Positions 26,258 through 36,064 are shown, numbered from the stretch's first letter. The stretch is DNA of 64,000 bases from an uncultured Bacilli bacterium (GCA_934167825.1 CAKPLY010000001.1:1-64000), one strand, 5' to 3'. Numbers and translations are program-made. Notes: generated by a model from the letters alone, not told the origin.

Positions 26258-27418
26258 ATGAGAAAAACGTTATCTAAGTGTGATAAAATATTATTAGTTA
26301 TTATTATAGTATTTTTAATATTTGGTTCTATTATGGTACTTAGTGCTTCTTCGATGGAATCATATATGAGATATAGTAAGAGTCCATATTATTATTTCTT
26401 TAAGCATATTATATTTGTTGTGGTGGGACTTTTTATATATTTTGTGTTACATTTTATTCCTACGAAAGTTTATAAGAAGTTATATATATTTTTTATGATT
26501 ATTCCTTATGTTATGATGATAGGACTTATTATATATGGTAAGAGTGCTAGAGAGGCAGTTAGTTGGTTTAAGATAGGTCCTTTTAGTATACAACCTAGTG
26601 AGTTTGCTAAAGTATTTACTATAATATATTTAGCAGGACATTATGATAAATATAAAGACAATTTAACTAGTCAATGGACGATATTTAGACCACTTTTAGT
26701 AGTTGTAGTACTTGCTTCACTTATTGCGTTACAACCTGATTTAGGTACATCTTTGATACTTGTTATTATGACTATTATGGTGTTTTATGCAGTTCCTATA
26801 TCAAAAGAAAAAAGAAAGTATTTTAATAGAATATTTATTGGAGGTATATTACTTGTTGTACTTTTGCTTATTAGTACTAAGGGTACAATACTTAGAGATT
26901 ATCAAATAAAGAGACTATATAGTTTTATATATAATCCGTGTGAAAGATACCAAGATGAAGAGGGGTACCAACTATGTAATAGTTATATTGCTTTTTATAA
27001 TGGCGGTGTTACAGGTAAGGGAGTAGGAGAGTCTACACAAAAATATTTATATTTACCAGATTCATATACTGACTTTATATTTCCTATTATAATTGAAGAA
27101 TGGGGAATGATTGTAGGGGTAGTAATAATACTAGGATATGGTATAGTCTTGTTTAGGATATTTAAGATTGCTAAAAGAGCAAGAAACTTGGGTAATGGAC
27201 TTATTGCGTATGGTGTATTTTCGTATATATTTGTACATATTGCAGTTAATTTAATTGGAGTTATGGGACTTGGTCCACTTACTGGAGTACCTTTACCATT
27301 TTTAAGTTATGGAGGAAGTTATACTTGGAGTGTGTTTATTGCACTTGGGATACTACAAAGGGTATGTATAGAAAATAATAAGAGTATAATTAAGAATAAT
27401 ATGATTAAAGGATCTTGA
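26258..27418 (+). CDS. SEDS-family peptidoglycan polymerase (FtsW/RodA)
   Basis: Integral membrane glycosyltransferase of the shape, elongation, division and sporulation family, polymerising lipid II together with a class B PBP. About ten membrane helices. Family motifs: SIQPSEFAKVFTIIYLA, ALQPDLGTSLI, the long extracellular loop with GVGESTQKYLYLPDSYTDFIFP and the end GPLTGVPLPFLSYGGSYTW. The sequence does not separate FtsW from RodA with certainty; the LPDSYTDFIF loop leans towards FtsW. It has the ribosome binding site GATAGAGTGAT. The 3' end overlaps a terminator hairpin. Confidence 0.88.
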   Translation: MRKTLSKCDKILLVIIIVFLIFGSIMVLSASSMESYMRYSKSPYYYFFKHIIFVVVGLFIYFVLHFIPTKVYKKLYIFFMIIPYVMMIGLIIYGKSAREAVSWFKIGPFSIQPSEFAKVFTIIYLAGHYDKYKDNLTSQWTIFRPLLVVVVLASLIALQPDLGTSLILVIMTIMVFYAVPISKEKRKYFNRIFIGGILLVVLLLISTKGTILRDYQIKRLYSFIYNPCERYQDEEGYQLCNSYIAFYNGGVTGKGVGESTQKYLYLPDSYTDFIFPIIIEEWGMIVGVVIILGYGIVLFRIFKIAKRARNLGNGLIAYGVFSYIFVHIAVNLIGVMGLGPLTGVPLPFLSYGGSYTWSVFIALGILQRVCIENNKSIIKNNMIKGS

Positions 27419-27431
27419 TGATTCTTTTTTC
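27407..27431 (+). terminator. Terminator after SEDS gene
   Basis: AAGGATC pairs with GATTCTT (with one G-U) and runs into TTTTTT; the stop codon lies in the loop. Confidence 0.55.
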
Positions 27432-27503
27432 TTTTTCTATTTACAAATTTGTTAATACTTGGTATTATAGATATTAATTAGAAAATATATATGGGGGTAA
27501 GAT

Positions 27504-28184
27504 ATGAGATTTAATGATATTTTAAAAGAAGAGAAACCTAGAGAGAGATTAGTTAAATATGGAGTAGAAAATTTGTCTAATGAGGAACTTTTAGCAATTA
27601 TTTTAAAGACTGGTAGTAAGAAATATAATGTTAAGGAAGTAGCAAGTAATATATTATCTAGTTATGGAGATGTTAAGAACTTAAAAGATGTTAGAATTAA
27701 TAATTTAACTAAGATAGATGGAATAGGTAAGGTTAAGGCAATAGAGTTAATTGCTGCGATTGAACTTGGAAGAAGAGTATATTATGAAGAAGACTATAAA
27801 GATATGGTAACTCTTACTAATCCTAAAGTTATTATTAGGTATTTTAATAAGTTATTTAAGGGAGAAAATCAAGAGTGTTTTTATGTAGTATATTTAGATT
27901 CAAAGAATAAGTATATAGATAAGAAACTTGTATTTAAGGGTATTTTAAATAAGAGTTTAATTCATCCTAGAGATATATTTAAGGAAGCATATTTACTTTC
28001 TGCATGTAATTTTATATGTATACATAATCATCCATCTGGAGATGCAACACCTAGTATGGAGGATATAAATGTTACTAAGATGCTAAGTGAGATAGGTAAG
28101 TTACATGGTATTAGACTTCTTGATCATATAATTATTGGTAATAATAATTATTATAGTTTTTATGAAGACAATAATTTAAATTAG
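27504..28184 (+). CDS. radC: RadC/UPF0758 JAB-domain protein
   Basis: 226 residues. The N-terminal helix-hairpin-helix region (NEELLAIILKTGSK, LTKIDGIGKVKAIEL) is followed by an MPN/JAB metalloprotease-like domain with the metal signature HNHPSGDATPSMEDI (His, His, Asp). RadC proteins were once linked to DNA repair, but the cellular role is unsettled; JAB domains often cleave isopeptide-type bonds or act as antirestriction factors. Ribosome binding site GGGGGT. It is a stand-alone gene between the SEDS gene and the prepilin-like gene. Confidence 0.88.
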   Translation: MRFNDILKEEKPRERLVKYGVENLSNEELLAIILKTGSKKYNVKEVASNILSSYGDVKNLKDVRINNLTKIDGIGKVKAIELIAAIELGRRVYYEEDYKDMVTLTNPKVIIRYFNKLFKGENQECFYVVYLDSKNKYIDKKLVFKGILNKSLIHPRDIFKEAYLLSACNFICIHNHPSGDATPSMEDINVTKMLSEIGKLHGIRLLDHIIIGNNNYYSFYEDNNLN

Positions 28185-28241
28185 TAGATAAATTAATTTA
28201 CAAAGAGTAATAAATGTGATAAAATTATCTTAAGAATAGGA

Positions 28242-30668
28242 ATGGTTGTTATGAAGAAATTAAATAATAAGGGTTATATGTTAATAGAAGTAATACTAGC
28301 ATCTGTTATTGCTTTTGTTATGGCATATTTTTTAATAGATATAACTATAAAGTTAATTAATAAGAATAATGATTATTATGTTGAAGGAACACTTTTAGCA
28401 GATAGAAATATTATTACTAAAGAGATAATGGATGATGTTAATTCTAGAAATTTAGTTATGATTACTCAAAATAATAGTAAGAATTATACTTTTACTTTTG
28501 ATGATGGAGAAAGTGTAGTTAAAAAGGATTTAATTTTTAGTGATGATAATGTTATTACTTATGGAGATTATAGTAAGAAATTAAATGATTTATTAACTTT
28601 TGGAGATGTAGAGATTACTTATGATGAAAGAAATAAGATACTTACTTTTAAAGTTCCTGCGTATACTAATTATTCTACATTTAATTATGGGTTTAATTTT
28701 GTTATTCCTTATAAAGAGAATTTTGATATAGAATTACCTGGTAATTGTAGTGCTATTAAGGTTATATATGATGGTGTTACTAAGATATATGAAAATACTG
28801 CTAGTTTAGATTATGATACTTCAAATACTTATAAGGTTATGTTATCATCAGGTAGTTATGTAATTGATGCATATGGAGCGCAAGGTGCAAATAGTAGTGA
28901 TAATACTTATACTGGTGGTAAGGGTGGTTTTGTAAGTGGAAAGATTACTTTTAATGGAAATACTACTTTAGATGTAAAGTTAGGTGGACAAGGTGGTTTT
29001 AATGGGGGTGGAGCTTCAACTGGTAGTGGATCTTTTAATGGTGGAGGTTCTACTACTGTTTATTTAGGAAGTAACAAACTTATTAGTGCTGCTGGAGGTG
29101 GCGGTGCATCAGTAAATGGTAATGGTGAAGATGGTGGAACTGGGGACGCTACTGGAGGAAATAATGGTTCTAATGGTGGCGGAGGTTCTGGGAAGAATGA
29201 AGATGTATCAACTGGAGAAGACTGTGACTGTAATGGAGATGATAACTGTTCATATACTGCGATGGGTGGACCTAAAGGGACTCAAGATTGGTGTTACTGT
29301 TCAGTAGAAATAGGTGTAAATAATTCAGCTCCAAGTGGATATAGTTGTGGTAGTGCAGATAAATATGGAATGAAAACTTGTGAAAAAGACTTTGCTGCTA
29401 GTTGTGATAGAAATTATACTACTGTTAGTAGTGGCGGTAAGGGAGGAACAAGTGTTGTTAGTAGTAACTTTAGTGCTTCTAGTAAAAGAAGCGGGGTTAA
29501 TATTGGTAATGGAAAATTTACTATAACTTGTACTAATTGCAGTGATTCACCAAAGACAGATAGTAATTCTTGTCCTAGTATAGTAGTTACGGATAGTATT
29601 TTAAATGAAAATAAAGTATTAAATAATATTACTTATGATTATGTAAATTCTGGTAGGCAAGAACTTACTTTAGAGTCTGGAAACTATATTTTAGAAGTAT
29701 GGGGAGCACAAGGTGGTAATTCTGTTAGAGGAAAAGGCGGATATGGTGGATACTCAAAGGGGACTTTAAATTTAGTTAGTACTACAAATGTGTTTGTATA
29801 TGTTGGAGGTCAACCTTCTAAATATACAGGTGGATTTAATGGTGGGGGAAATGCTAATGGAGATAATAAAGATTATGTTAATGCTGCTGGAGGTGGAGCT
29901 AGTGATATAAGACTAGGTACAGATTCTTTGTTTGCAAGAGTTATTGTTGCAGGAGGAGGCGGAGGAGCAGGTTACTATTATAATGGTGGTGCTGGAGGGG
30001 GTACTACTGGAGAAAATGGTAAAAATCAAGGCGATTCTGCTTATAGTAGCACTCCTCCAGGAGAAGGTGGAACAGCAACTTCTGGTGGAAATAGTTACTA
30101 TGGATATGATAGTTTATTTGGAGATAAATATTTAGATAAGACAGGAAGTTATGGTGATATTGCAGGCTTTGGTGTAGGAGCAGGCTATAACTCGAAGAAA
30201 AGCACTGCTTACCGTGTAGGAGGCGGTGGTGGTTGGTACGGAGGTGGATACTCTAGTAATACCGGTGGTGGCGGTGGAAGTGGATATGTATATACCTCTT
30301 CAACAGAAGATGCTTACCCTAGCGGTTGTCTACTTAATTCAAACTATTATTTAACTGATACTTCAATGTCTAATGGAGAAAACCGTGGAGATGGTAGGGT
30401 TACTATAACTACATTAGATAGATATGATTATAAAATACCTAGGATACTTGGACTTAGTGATTTAACTATTAATAAGGGAGACTTAGTAAATTTAAATACT
30501 GATATTAGTTATAAGTGTGAAAGTGATAGTCCAAATGGATGTACATATATTGGAGTTAAGTTTATTGATACTTCGATAATAGAAAAAGGAACATACTATT
30601 TATGTTATGTAATTAAGAGTTCTAAGGGTATAGAATATAGTTATATTAGAAAACTTATAGTAAAATAA
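28242..30668 (+). CDS. Prepilin-like glycine-rich surface protein
   Basis: 808 residues. The N-terminus KLNNKGYMLIEVILASVIAF has the type IV prepilin pattern: basic leader, Gly cleavage site, aromatic or hydrophobic +1 and Glu at +5, then a hydrophobic helix. A ~150-residue beta region follows. Two glycine-rich domains come next (YGAQGANSSD, GGKGGFVSG, AAGGGGASV; and EVWGAQGG, SDIRLGTDSLFARVIVAGGGG), of the same type as in the 1-2904 gene. The first is interrupted by a Cys-rich insert around residues 325-390. The end has a two-Cys beta module (YKCESDSPNGCTYIG). There is no lectin tail. It could be a pseudopilin-type adhesin; a Flp-like pilin follows. Confidence 0.72.
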   Translation: MVVMKKLNNKGYMLIEVILASVIAFVMAYFLIDITIKLINKNNDYYVEGTLLADRNIITKEIMDDVNSRNLVMITQNNSKNYTFTFDDGESVVKKDLIFSDDNVITYGDYSKKLNDLLTFGDVEITYDERNKILTFKVPAYTNYSTFNYGFNFVIPYKENFDIELPGNCSAIKVIYDGVTKIYENTASLDYDTSNTYKVMLSSGSYVIDAYGAQGANSSDNTYTGGKGGFVSGKITFNGNTTLDVKLGGQGGFNGGGASTGSGSFNGGGSTTVYLGSNKLISAAGGGGASVNGNGEDGGTGDATGGNNGSNGGGGSGKNEDVSTGEDCDCNGDDNCSYTAMGGPKGTQDWCYCSVEIGVNNSAPSGYSCGSADKYGMKTCEKDFAASCDRNYTTVSSGGKGGTSVVSSNFSASSKRSGVNIGNGKFTITCTNCSDSPKTDSNSCPSIVVTDSILNENKVLNNITYDYVNSGRQELTLESGNYILEVWGAQGGNSVRGKGGYGGYSKGTLNLVSTTNVFVYVGGQPSKYTGGFNGGGNANGDNKDYVNAAGGGASDIRLGTDSLFARVIVAGGGGGAGYYYNGGAGGGTTGENGKNQGDSAYSSTPPGEGGTATSGGNSYYGYDSLFGDKYLDKTGSYGDIAGFGVGAGYNSKKSTAYRVGGGGGWYGGGYSSNTGGGGGSGYVYTSSTEDAYPSGCLLNSNYYLTDTSMSNGENRGDGRVTITTLDRYDYKIPRILGLSDLTINKGDLVNLNTDISYKCESDSPNGCTYIGVKFIDTSIIEKGTYYLCYVIKSSKGIEYSYIRKLIVK

Positions 30669-30732
30669 TTAAAAATAATTGCTTAAAATAAAAATATATG
30701 ATAGAATGTAATTAAGGTATGGAGGATGAAAG

Positions 30733-30954
30733 ATGAGACTAAAATTAAATAACAAAGGTCAAACTTTAGTTGAATATGTACTAATTATATCTTTAATAAC
30801 TGCAGTTGCAATAGGTCTTGTTAAAATATTTGGAGGATACTTACAAGATGCTATTACTAAGACGGGATGCCAAATAAGTGGTAAGGAATACGTTGAAGGT
30901 GCAAAAGTAGGGGAAGGTTATTGTAAGGGTGATGAAGGGAAATTATCTAGTTAG
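30733..30954 (+). CDS. Flp-type (class IVb) pilin-like protein
   Basis: 73 residues. Basic leader followed by NNKGQTLVEYVLIISLITAV: Gly cleavage site, Glu at +5 and Tyr at +6, the hallmark of Flp/Fap pilins, then a membrane helix and a short tail with two Cys (GCQISG, GYCKGDEG) that could form a disulfide. No assembly ATPase, TadB/C or prepilin peptidase is in the window, so its machinery must be elsewhere. The ribosome binding site is GGAGGAT. It follows the prepilin-like glycine-rich protein and may be assembled with it. Confidence 0.75.
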   Translation: MRLKLNNKGQTLVEYVLIISLITAVAIGLVKIFGGYLQDAITKTGCQISGKEYVEGAKVGEGYCKGDEGKLSS

Positions 30955-30975
30955 ATAGTTTCTTTTTTATATATA

Positions 30976-31006
30976 AAAACTAGAAATATTAATATTTCTA
31001 GTTTTT
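30976..31006. terminator. Bidirectional terminator between convergent genes
   Basis: AAAAACTAGAAATATT pairs with AATATTTCTAGTTTTT, a full palindrome with A and T tails, ending the pilin transcript (+) and the phosphoesterase transcript (-). Confidence 0.85.
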
Positions 31007-31828
31007 GTTAATTCTATAGAAATTTATTTTTGGGGGGTTAAACAGTCTAAAGTTTACTCTACTTACTCCAATACCACTTGATATATACATTTTTGTACCA
31101 TTTATATTATAGTATTCTTCATAGTATTTAGTGGCATTTTTAGGTAAGAATGATTTTTTTAGGATAGGTATATTTACTTGACCATTATGGGAATGTCCTG
31201 ATAGTAATAGATTAGCATTTATACTTCTTAAATCACTTGCATAATCTGGTTCATGAAATAAAAGTATTTTATAGATATCTTCATTTACTATCATTTTTGA
31301 TATATCGTCATCTGTAAAGTTTCCAGTACTTATTCCTCCAAGATATAATTTATTATTATTTTTACTATATATTATATCTACTTCGTTATTTAATAGTTTA
31401 AAGTTAGATTCATTATAAATTCTATTTAATGTATCAATATCTATAGCATAATCGTGATTACCAATAACAGCGTATTTACCATATTTATAGTTTATGCTAT
31501 TTAAGAAATTTTTTAGTATAGTTATATCATCATCAGTAATATTACTATCTTTATCTATTAAGTCTCCAGTAAAAACTACGATGTCAGGATTAAGTAAATT
31601 TATTTCTTTAGATAATTTATTTAAATATTTTTCTGTTATTACTCTTTTATAATGGGTATCACTTATATGTACTATTTTTAGTCCATCAAAGTCATCGTTA
31701 ATTTTATTATCTATTATGGGTATTTCTTTAGTTACTAATCTATTTGTTTCAATGTATCTAGCATATAAGAGAGTTGATGTTACAATTATTATTACTAGTA
31801 AGATAAATTTAATTATAAACTTCTTCAT
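30998..31828 (-). CDS. Membrane-anchored metallophosphoesterase (YkuE-like)
   Basis: 276 residues. One N-terminal membrane helix (FIIKFILLVIIIVTSTLLYA) precedes a calcineurin-like phosphoesterase domain with all metal motifs: KIVHISDTHY (D-x-H), FTGDLID (GD), IGNHDYAI (GNHD), the LFHEPDY His and GHSHNGQ (GHxH). The catalytic domain probably faces outward. Bacillus YkuE is a wall-associated relative. It is the second gene of a minus-strand pair, overlapping the CPBP protease gene by four bases. Substrate unknown. Confidence 0.88.
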   Translation of the reverse strand: MKKFIIKFILLVIIIVTSTLLYARYIETNRLVTKEIPIIDNKINDDFDGLKIVHISDTHYKRVITEKYLNKLSKEINLLNPDIVVFTGDLIDKDSNITDDDITILKNFLNSINYKYGKYAVIGNHDYAIDIDTLNRIYNESNFKLLNNEVDIIYSKNNNKLYLGGISTGNFTDDDISKMIVNEDIYKILLFHEPDYASDLRSINANLLLSGHSHNGQVNIPILKKSFLPKNATKYYEEYYNINGTKMYISSGIGVSRVNFRLFNPPKINFYRINKN

Positions 31829-32508
31829 ATATTCATACCTATTAGTAATAGTATTAGAGTAATTGTATTATGTATTTGATGCATTACTATTGTTTGATAT
31901 ATATTATTTGTTTTATAGTAAGTATAGGCAAATGCTATACCTAGACTACTATAGGGAATAAGATATAGAAATTTAATTAGTCCTGGAGTACTCATTATAT
32001 GAAGATAACCAAATATTAATCCACTTGCTAGGATATATAACCATTTATTATTTATTACTTCCCTTATGCTTTTTCTAAATAATAATTCTTCGGCGAATGG
32101 AGCATAAATTGAGATACTTAGAAACATAAGAAATGGACTAGTTTGTATATATGTTCTTACTGTGTCTTCATTAGTAGATATACCATTTTTAAATAATACA
32201 TTAATTAGTATGTTACTTACAATCATGACTGCTAGACCTACTAGGTAATATTTTAGGGATGTTTCTATGTTTTTAGAGAAATTCTTAAAGAATGGTTTAA
32301 AGTCTTTTTTTAATGTTTTGTAGTAACATAATCCTATAATAAATAGAAATGTAAAGTCACAAAGTAGAGAATATACTACAGTATCCATATTAGTAAAGGT
32401 ATTTACATCTATTTTAAAGAGTAATATAGGTATTGCACTAATTGTAAAAAATAGTGTAAAAAGAAGTATTGTTTTAATTAAACTTTTTGTTTTTTCTTGT
32501 AATTTCAT
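31825..32508 (-). CDS. CPBP family intramembrane metalloprotease
   Basis: 227 residues, mostly membrane helices. CAAX protease and bacteriocin-processing motifs are present: EELLFRKSIREVI (EExxxR), GLIFGYLHIM (FxxxH) and a final MHQIHNT (HxxxN). Members cleave peptides in the membrane, serve in bacteriocin self-immunity or process surface proteins; the substrate here is not evident. The start is preceded by GGTGAT. First gene of the minus-strand pair with the phosphoesterase. Confidence 0.87.
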   Translation of the reverse strand: MKLQEKTKSLIKTILLFTLFFTISAIPILLFKIDVNTFTNMDTVVYSLLCDFTFLFIIGLCYYKTLKKDFKPFFKNFSKNIETSLKYYLVGLAVMIVSNILINVLFKNGISTNEDTVRTYIQTSPFLMFLSISIYAPFAEELLFRKSIREVINNKWLYILASGLIFGYLHIMSTPGLIKFLYLIPYSSLGIAFAYTYYKTNNIYQTIVMHQIHNTITLILLLIGMNI

Positions 32509-32668
32509 TTTTTTATCACCAATATTAGTATATCATAAAAATTAGTTTTAATATATATCTTTTTAAATAGTGTTTACATAAAATTAGGAAGTTAGTAAAA
32601 AAATAAGTGTTTACTATTTAAAAATTTGTCATATTTTGTTATAATTGTATTAAGGTGGTAAAAAGGAT

Positions 32669-34714
32669 ATGAATAATAGATTTAAATATATATTGTTTTT
32701 AGTAATTAGTTTATTTATATATAGTAATAATGTTTATGCGAAAGAGGGTTATATATCTTGTCAAGATGCTTCGATTGGACTTAATTTAAGAGATAATGTA
32801 AATGGTAATGTAGTTAATTGGGTAGCGTGTGGTAATACTCTTGATGTTATTGATACTAATAGTGGTAGTACAAGTGGGGTATGTGATAAGTGGTATAAGA
32901 TTAATTATAAGAGTGAAGAATACTTTGCTTGTGGAGACTATATAACTTTAAGGGAAGAATTAACTGAAGAAGAAATTACTGATTATAGAAAGTATTTAAA
33001 AGATAAAGGATTTCCTGATAGTTATATTGAAGGATTAGTTAGTTTACATGAGAAACACCCTAAATGGAAGTTTGAAGTATTTAATGCTGATATAGAGTTT
33101 GGAAGCATGGTAGAAATAGAAAATAATAAAAATGGTAAGAGTTTACTTTGGGATAGCAATGGTAGTTTTGATGGCTATAAATCATTAGAGAGTTGGAGTT
33201 ATGATTATTTAACAAATATATTTAATAGGAATTATTCTGGTGGAGGTGCAAACTGGTATGCTGCTAGTTTTAATACAATAGCGTATTATATGGATCCTAG
33301 AAATTTCTTTAATGAAAAACAAATATTTATGTTTGAGACTTTGGGTTATAATTCTAAAATTCATTTAAAAAGTGGTGTAGAAGCAATGCTTAAAGGAACT
33401 TTTATGGATGGCAAATTAGCAGATACAGAAAATAATATTAGTTATGCTGATGCTTTTATGGATTCAGCGAAGAAGAATAATGTAAGTCCTTATGTACTTG
33501 TTTCTAGAGTAATACAAGAAGTTGGGGCACAAGGCAGTACTATTGTTAGTGGAACAGTAAGTGGATATGAAGGGTATTATAATTTTTATAATATTGGTGC
33601 TACTGGAGATCAAAGTCAAATTATTATTAATGGACTTAAACATGCTAAGGAAATGGGATGGGATAGTCCTTATAAAGCAATAGTAGGTGGTGCGTCTTTC
33701 TTAAGTGATGATTATATTGATGAGGGACAAGATACTTTATATTTACAAAAATGGGATTTATTTGGGCCTTTATTTGGTAGACATCAATATCAACAGAATA
33801 TACAAGCACCAAGTACTGAAAGTATAAAAGCCTATAGTGGTTATAATAATACAGGGTTACTTGATAGTGAGATAGTATTTTCTATACCGGTATTTAAAAA
33901 TAATTCAATACCAACTTCTACTAAGTTAGATAATCCTGGGAATCCTAATAATTATTTAAAGAGTTTAAAAGTTAATGATATATATTTATTTGAAAGTGCT
34001 ACACATGATGTTAGTTTTGATTTAGAGTTTGATGAAGAAGTTACTTCGGTAAATATTAGTGCTACTAAGGTAAGTTCTAAATCTAGCATAAGTGGAATCG
34101 GTAGTGTTGCTTTAACTGGAGAAAAACAAAGTATTGTAGTTACTGTTGTTGCAGAAAATGGATCTGCTAGAGATTATGTTATTAATATAAAAAGAAATTT
34201 AACTCCAGTAAATCCAGATCCAACACCAGATCCTACGCCTGATCCTGAACCTGAGCCAGCACCAGAGCCTGTTTTAGAAAAAGAAATAAGTGAGATACTT
34301 AATTTATTAGAAATAAAACATAATGATAATTATATATATGGATTTGATGTTAATACAAATATTGATAGTATAGTTAAAAAAATAAGTGAAGCATATAATT
34401 ATGTAAGTGCTAGTGGAGTAGATAAAGATAACAATGTTAAAAGTAATAAGATTATATTTTCCGGAGACAAGATAGTTATTAAAACTTCTAAGGAAGAAAA
34501 GACATATACTATAGTTATTAGAGGGGATGTTAATGGTGATGGTAAGATTAGTGCAGTAGATTATGTATTTATAAAGAATCATATTATGAATACAAATAAA
34601 TTAAGTAGTGATGGACTTATTTTTGCAGATGTAAATAAAGATGGCAAGGTAAGTGCGGTAGATTATGTACTTATAAAGAATCATATTATGAATACAAATA
34701 AAATTACACAATAA
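32669..34714 (+). CDS. Secreted glucosaminidase-type peptidoglycan hydrolase with dockerin
   Basis: 681 residues. Signal peptide (FKYILFLVISLFIYSNNVYA), an SH3-like region (residues ~22-100), and a glucosaminidase domain (NVSPYVLVSRVIQEVGAQGS with the catalytic Glu, YYNFYNIGATGD, YLQKWDLFGPLFGRHQYQQN). A cadherin-like beta-sandwich follows (~430-510), then a Pro/Asp/Glu linker (PDPTPDPEPEP) and a C-terminal type I dockerin with two calcium loops (DVNGDGKISAVD and DVNKDGKVSAVD) each followed by KNHIMNTNK. It cleaves between GlcNAc and MurNAc. The dockerin implies attachment to a cohesin-bearing partner. Confidence 0.88.
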   Translation: MNNRFKYILFLVISLFIYSNNVYAKEGYISCQDASIGLNLRDNVNGNVVNWVACGNTLDVIDTNSGSTSGVCDKWYKINYKSEEYFACGDYITLREELTEEEITDYRKYLKDKGFPDSYIEGLVSLHEKHPKWKFEVFNADIEFGSMVEIENNKNGKSLLWDSNGSFDGYKSLESWSYDYLTNIFNRNYSGGGANWYAASFNTIAYYMDPRNFFNEKQIFMFETLGYNSKIHLKSGVEAMLKGTFMDGKLADTENNISYADAFMDSAKKNNVSPYVLVSRVIQEVGAQGSTIVSGTVSGYEGYYNFYNIGATGDQSQIIINGLKHAKEMGWDSPYKAIVGGASFLSDDYIDEGQDTLYLQKWDLFGPLFGRHQYQQNIQAPSTESIKAYSGYNNTGLLDSEIVFSIPVFKNNSIPTSTKLDNPGNPNNYLKSLKVNDIYLFESATHDVSFDLEFDEEVTSVNISATKVSSKSSISGIGSVALTGEKQSIVVTVVAENGSARDYVINIKRNLTPVNPDPTPDPTPDPEPEPAPEPVLEKEISEILNLLEIKHNDNYIYGFDVNTNIDSIVKKISEAYNYVSASGVDKDNNVKSNKIIFSGDKIVIKTSKEEKTYTIVIRGDVNGDGKISAVDYVFIKNHIMNTNKLSSDGLIFADVNKDGKVSAVDYVLIKNHIMNTNKITQ

Positions 34715-34728
34715 TTAAGGAGGAATTT

Positions 34729-36036
34729 ATGAAAAAGATATTTAATTATATAATGTTTTCAGTGTTTATGTTTGTTATGTTTACTACAAATATACAAGCA
34801 TATAGTTATGAAATTACCAGTAAATCAATATATGCTGGGGAGTATGTAACTTTAACTATTGATGCATCAAATGACATTGGTAAGTTTGATATTACTTCTT
34901 CTAATACAAATATAATTACAATAGAAAGCGGTAGTAGGTGGTTAGAAAAAGAAAGAGCAACTTTTAAGGTCGTTGCAAAAAAGGCAGGAAGTGCAAATAT
35001 TACTATTACTCCAACTGATGTTTCTACTAGTGAAGGCAAAGAAGTTACTAATCCTAAGGTTATTTCTATTACTGTTACTAATAAACCTGCACCACAAAAA
35101 CCAGTACAAACTCCAAAGTCTAGTAATAATTATTTAACTAGTTTAACTGTTGATGATTATTCTTTAGATAGTGATTTTGATAAAGAAAAGTTAGAGTATA
35201 GTGTTACAGTAAAACCATTTACTAAAAGTATTAAGATTAATGCTCAAAAAGAAAATGATAAGGCTAATGTAAGTGGAGTTGGAGAAGTTAATTTAAATGA
35301 TGGTGATAATAAGTTTTCTATAGTAGTAACTGCAGAAAATAATGTTAAGAGAACATACGTACTTAATGTAAATGTACCTGTTTTAAAGGATATTGAAGTA
35401 GAAGTAGATAATAAAAAGTATACTATTGTAAGAGAAGAAGGCAAGCTAGATTTAATCGAAGGATATACAAAGAAAAATATTAGTATAGATAATGAAGAAG
35501 ATGTATTATCATTTTATAGTGATGTTACTAAGTTTCAGTTAGTTATTTTAAAAGATAATGATGGAAATATGGATTATTATATATATGATAATGGTAAGTA
35601 TACTAAATATAAAGAGTATGATTTTTCTTCTGTTAGGATATGTATACTTGATAATAATAATATAGATAAAGATAAGTATTTAAAGACAGATCTTACTATT
35701 GGGGAAGATAAGATTAATGCATATAAGTTAAAACTAAAAAGTAAGAGTAATACTACTTATGCACTTGATGATAAGTATTTAGATTATTATATAATATATG
35801 GAATTAATGTTAAGACTGGTAATAAGGGATATTATTTATATGATAGAAAAGAGAATAGTGCAATAAGATATGATGAGGGATTACTTATAAATGAAGTGAG
35901 TACTGTAAGTAATAATGATAATTATAAGACATACTTTTATATATCTTTGATGGTATTTGGAGTAGTTATATTAACTATTGGTATTGTACTTATTGTTAAG
36001 GGTAGAAAAAACAAGAATAAAATTAATTTTAAGTAA
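34729..36036 (+). CDS. Secreted/membrane-anchored Ig-like protein
   Basis: 435 residues. A signal peptide (YIMFSVFMFVMFTTNIQAYS) is followed by a BIg2-like or cohesin-like beta domain (residues ~27-115), a Pro-rich spacer, a cadherin-like beta-sandwich (LTSLTVDDYSLDSDFD...) like the one in the glucosaminidase, a second beta region, and a C-terminal membrane helix (FYISLMVFGVVILTIGIVLI) with a basic tail. The first domain (YAGEYVTLTIDASNDIGKFD) has the look of a cohesin; if so it may anchor the dockerin protein encoded 14 bases upstream. That is inference from context. Confidence 0.65.
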   Translation: MKKIFNYIMFSVFMFVMFTTNIQAYSYEITSKSIYAGEYVTLTIDASNDIGKFDITSSNTNIITIESGSRWLEKERATFKVVAKKAGSANITITPTDVSTSEGKEVTNPKVISITVTNKPAPQKPVQTPKSSNNYLTSLTVDDYSLDSDFDKEKLEYSVTVKPFTKSIKINAQKENDKANVSGVGEVNLNDGDNKFSIVVTAENNVKRTYVLNVNVPVLKDIEVEVDNKKYTIVREEGKLDLIEGYTKKNISIDNEEDVLSFYSDVTKFQLVILKDNDGNMDYYIYDNGKYTKYKEYDFSSVRICILDNNNIDKDKYLKTDLTIGEDKINAYKLKLKSKSNTTYALDDKYLDYYIIYGINVKTGNKGYYLYDRKENSAIRYDEGLLINEVSTVSNNDNYKTYFYISLMVFGVVILTIGIVLIVKGRKNKNKINFK

Positions 36037-36064
36037 TATAATATAGTATCATTACTAGTATATG

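Noticed and set aside
28242..30668. A third DGR target among the glycine-rich proteins
   Set aside because: It lacks the FGE/lectin scaffold and has no GC-rich variable tail.
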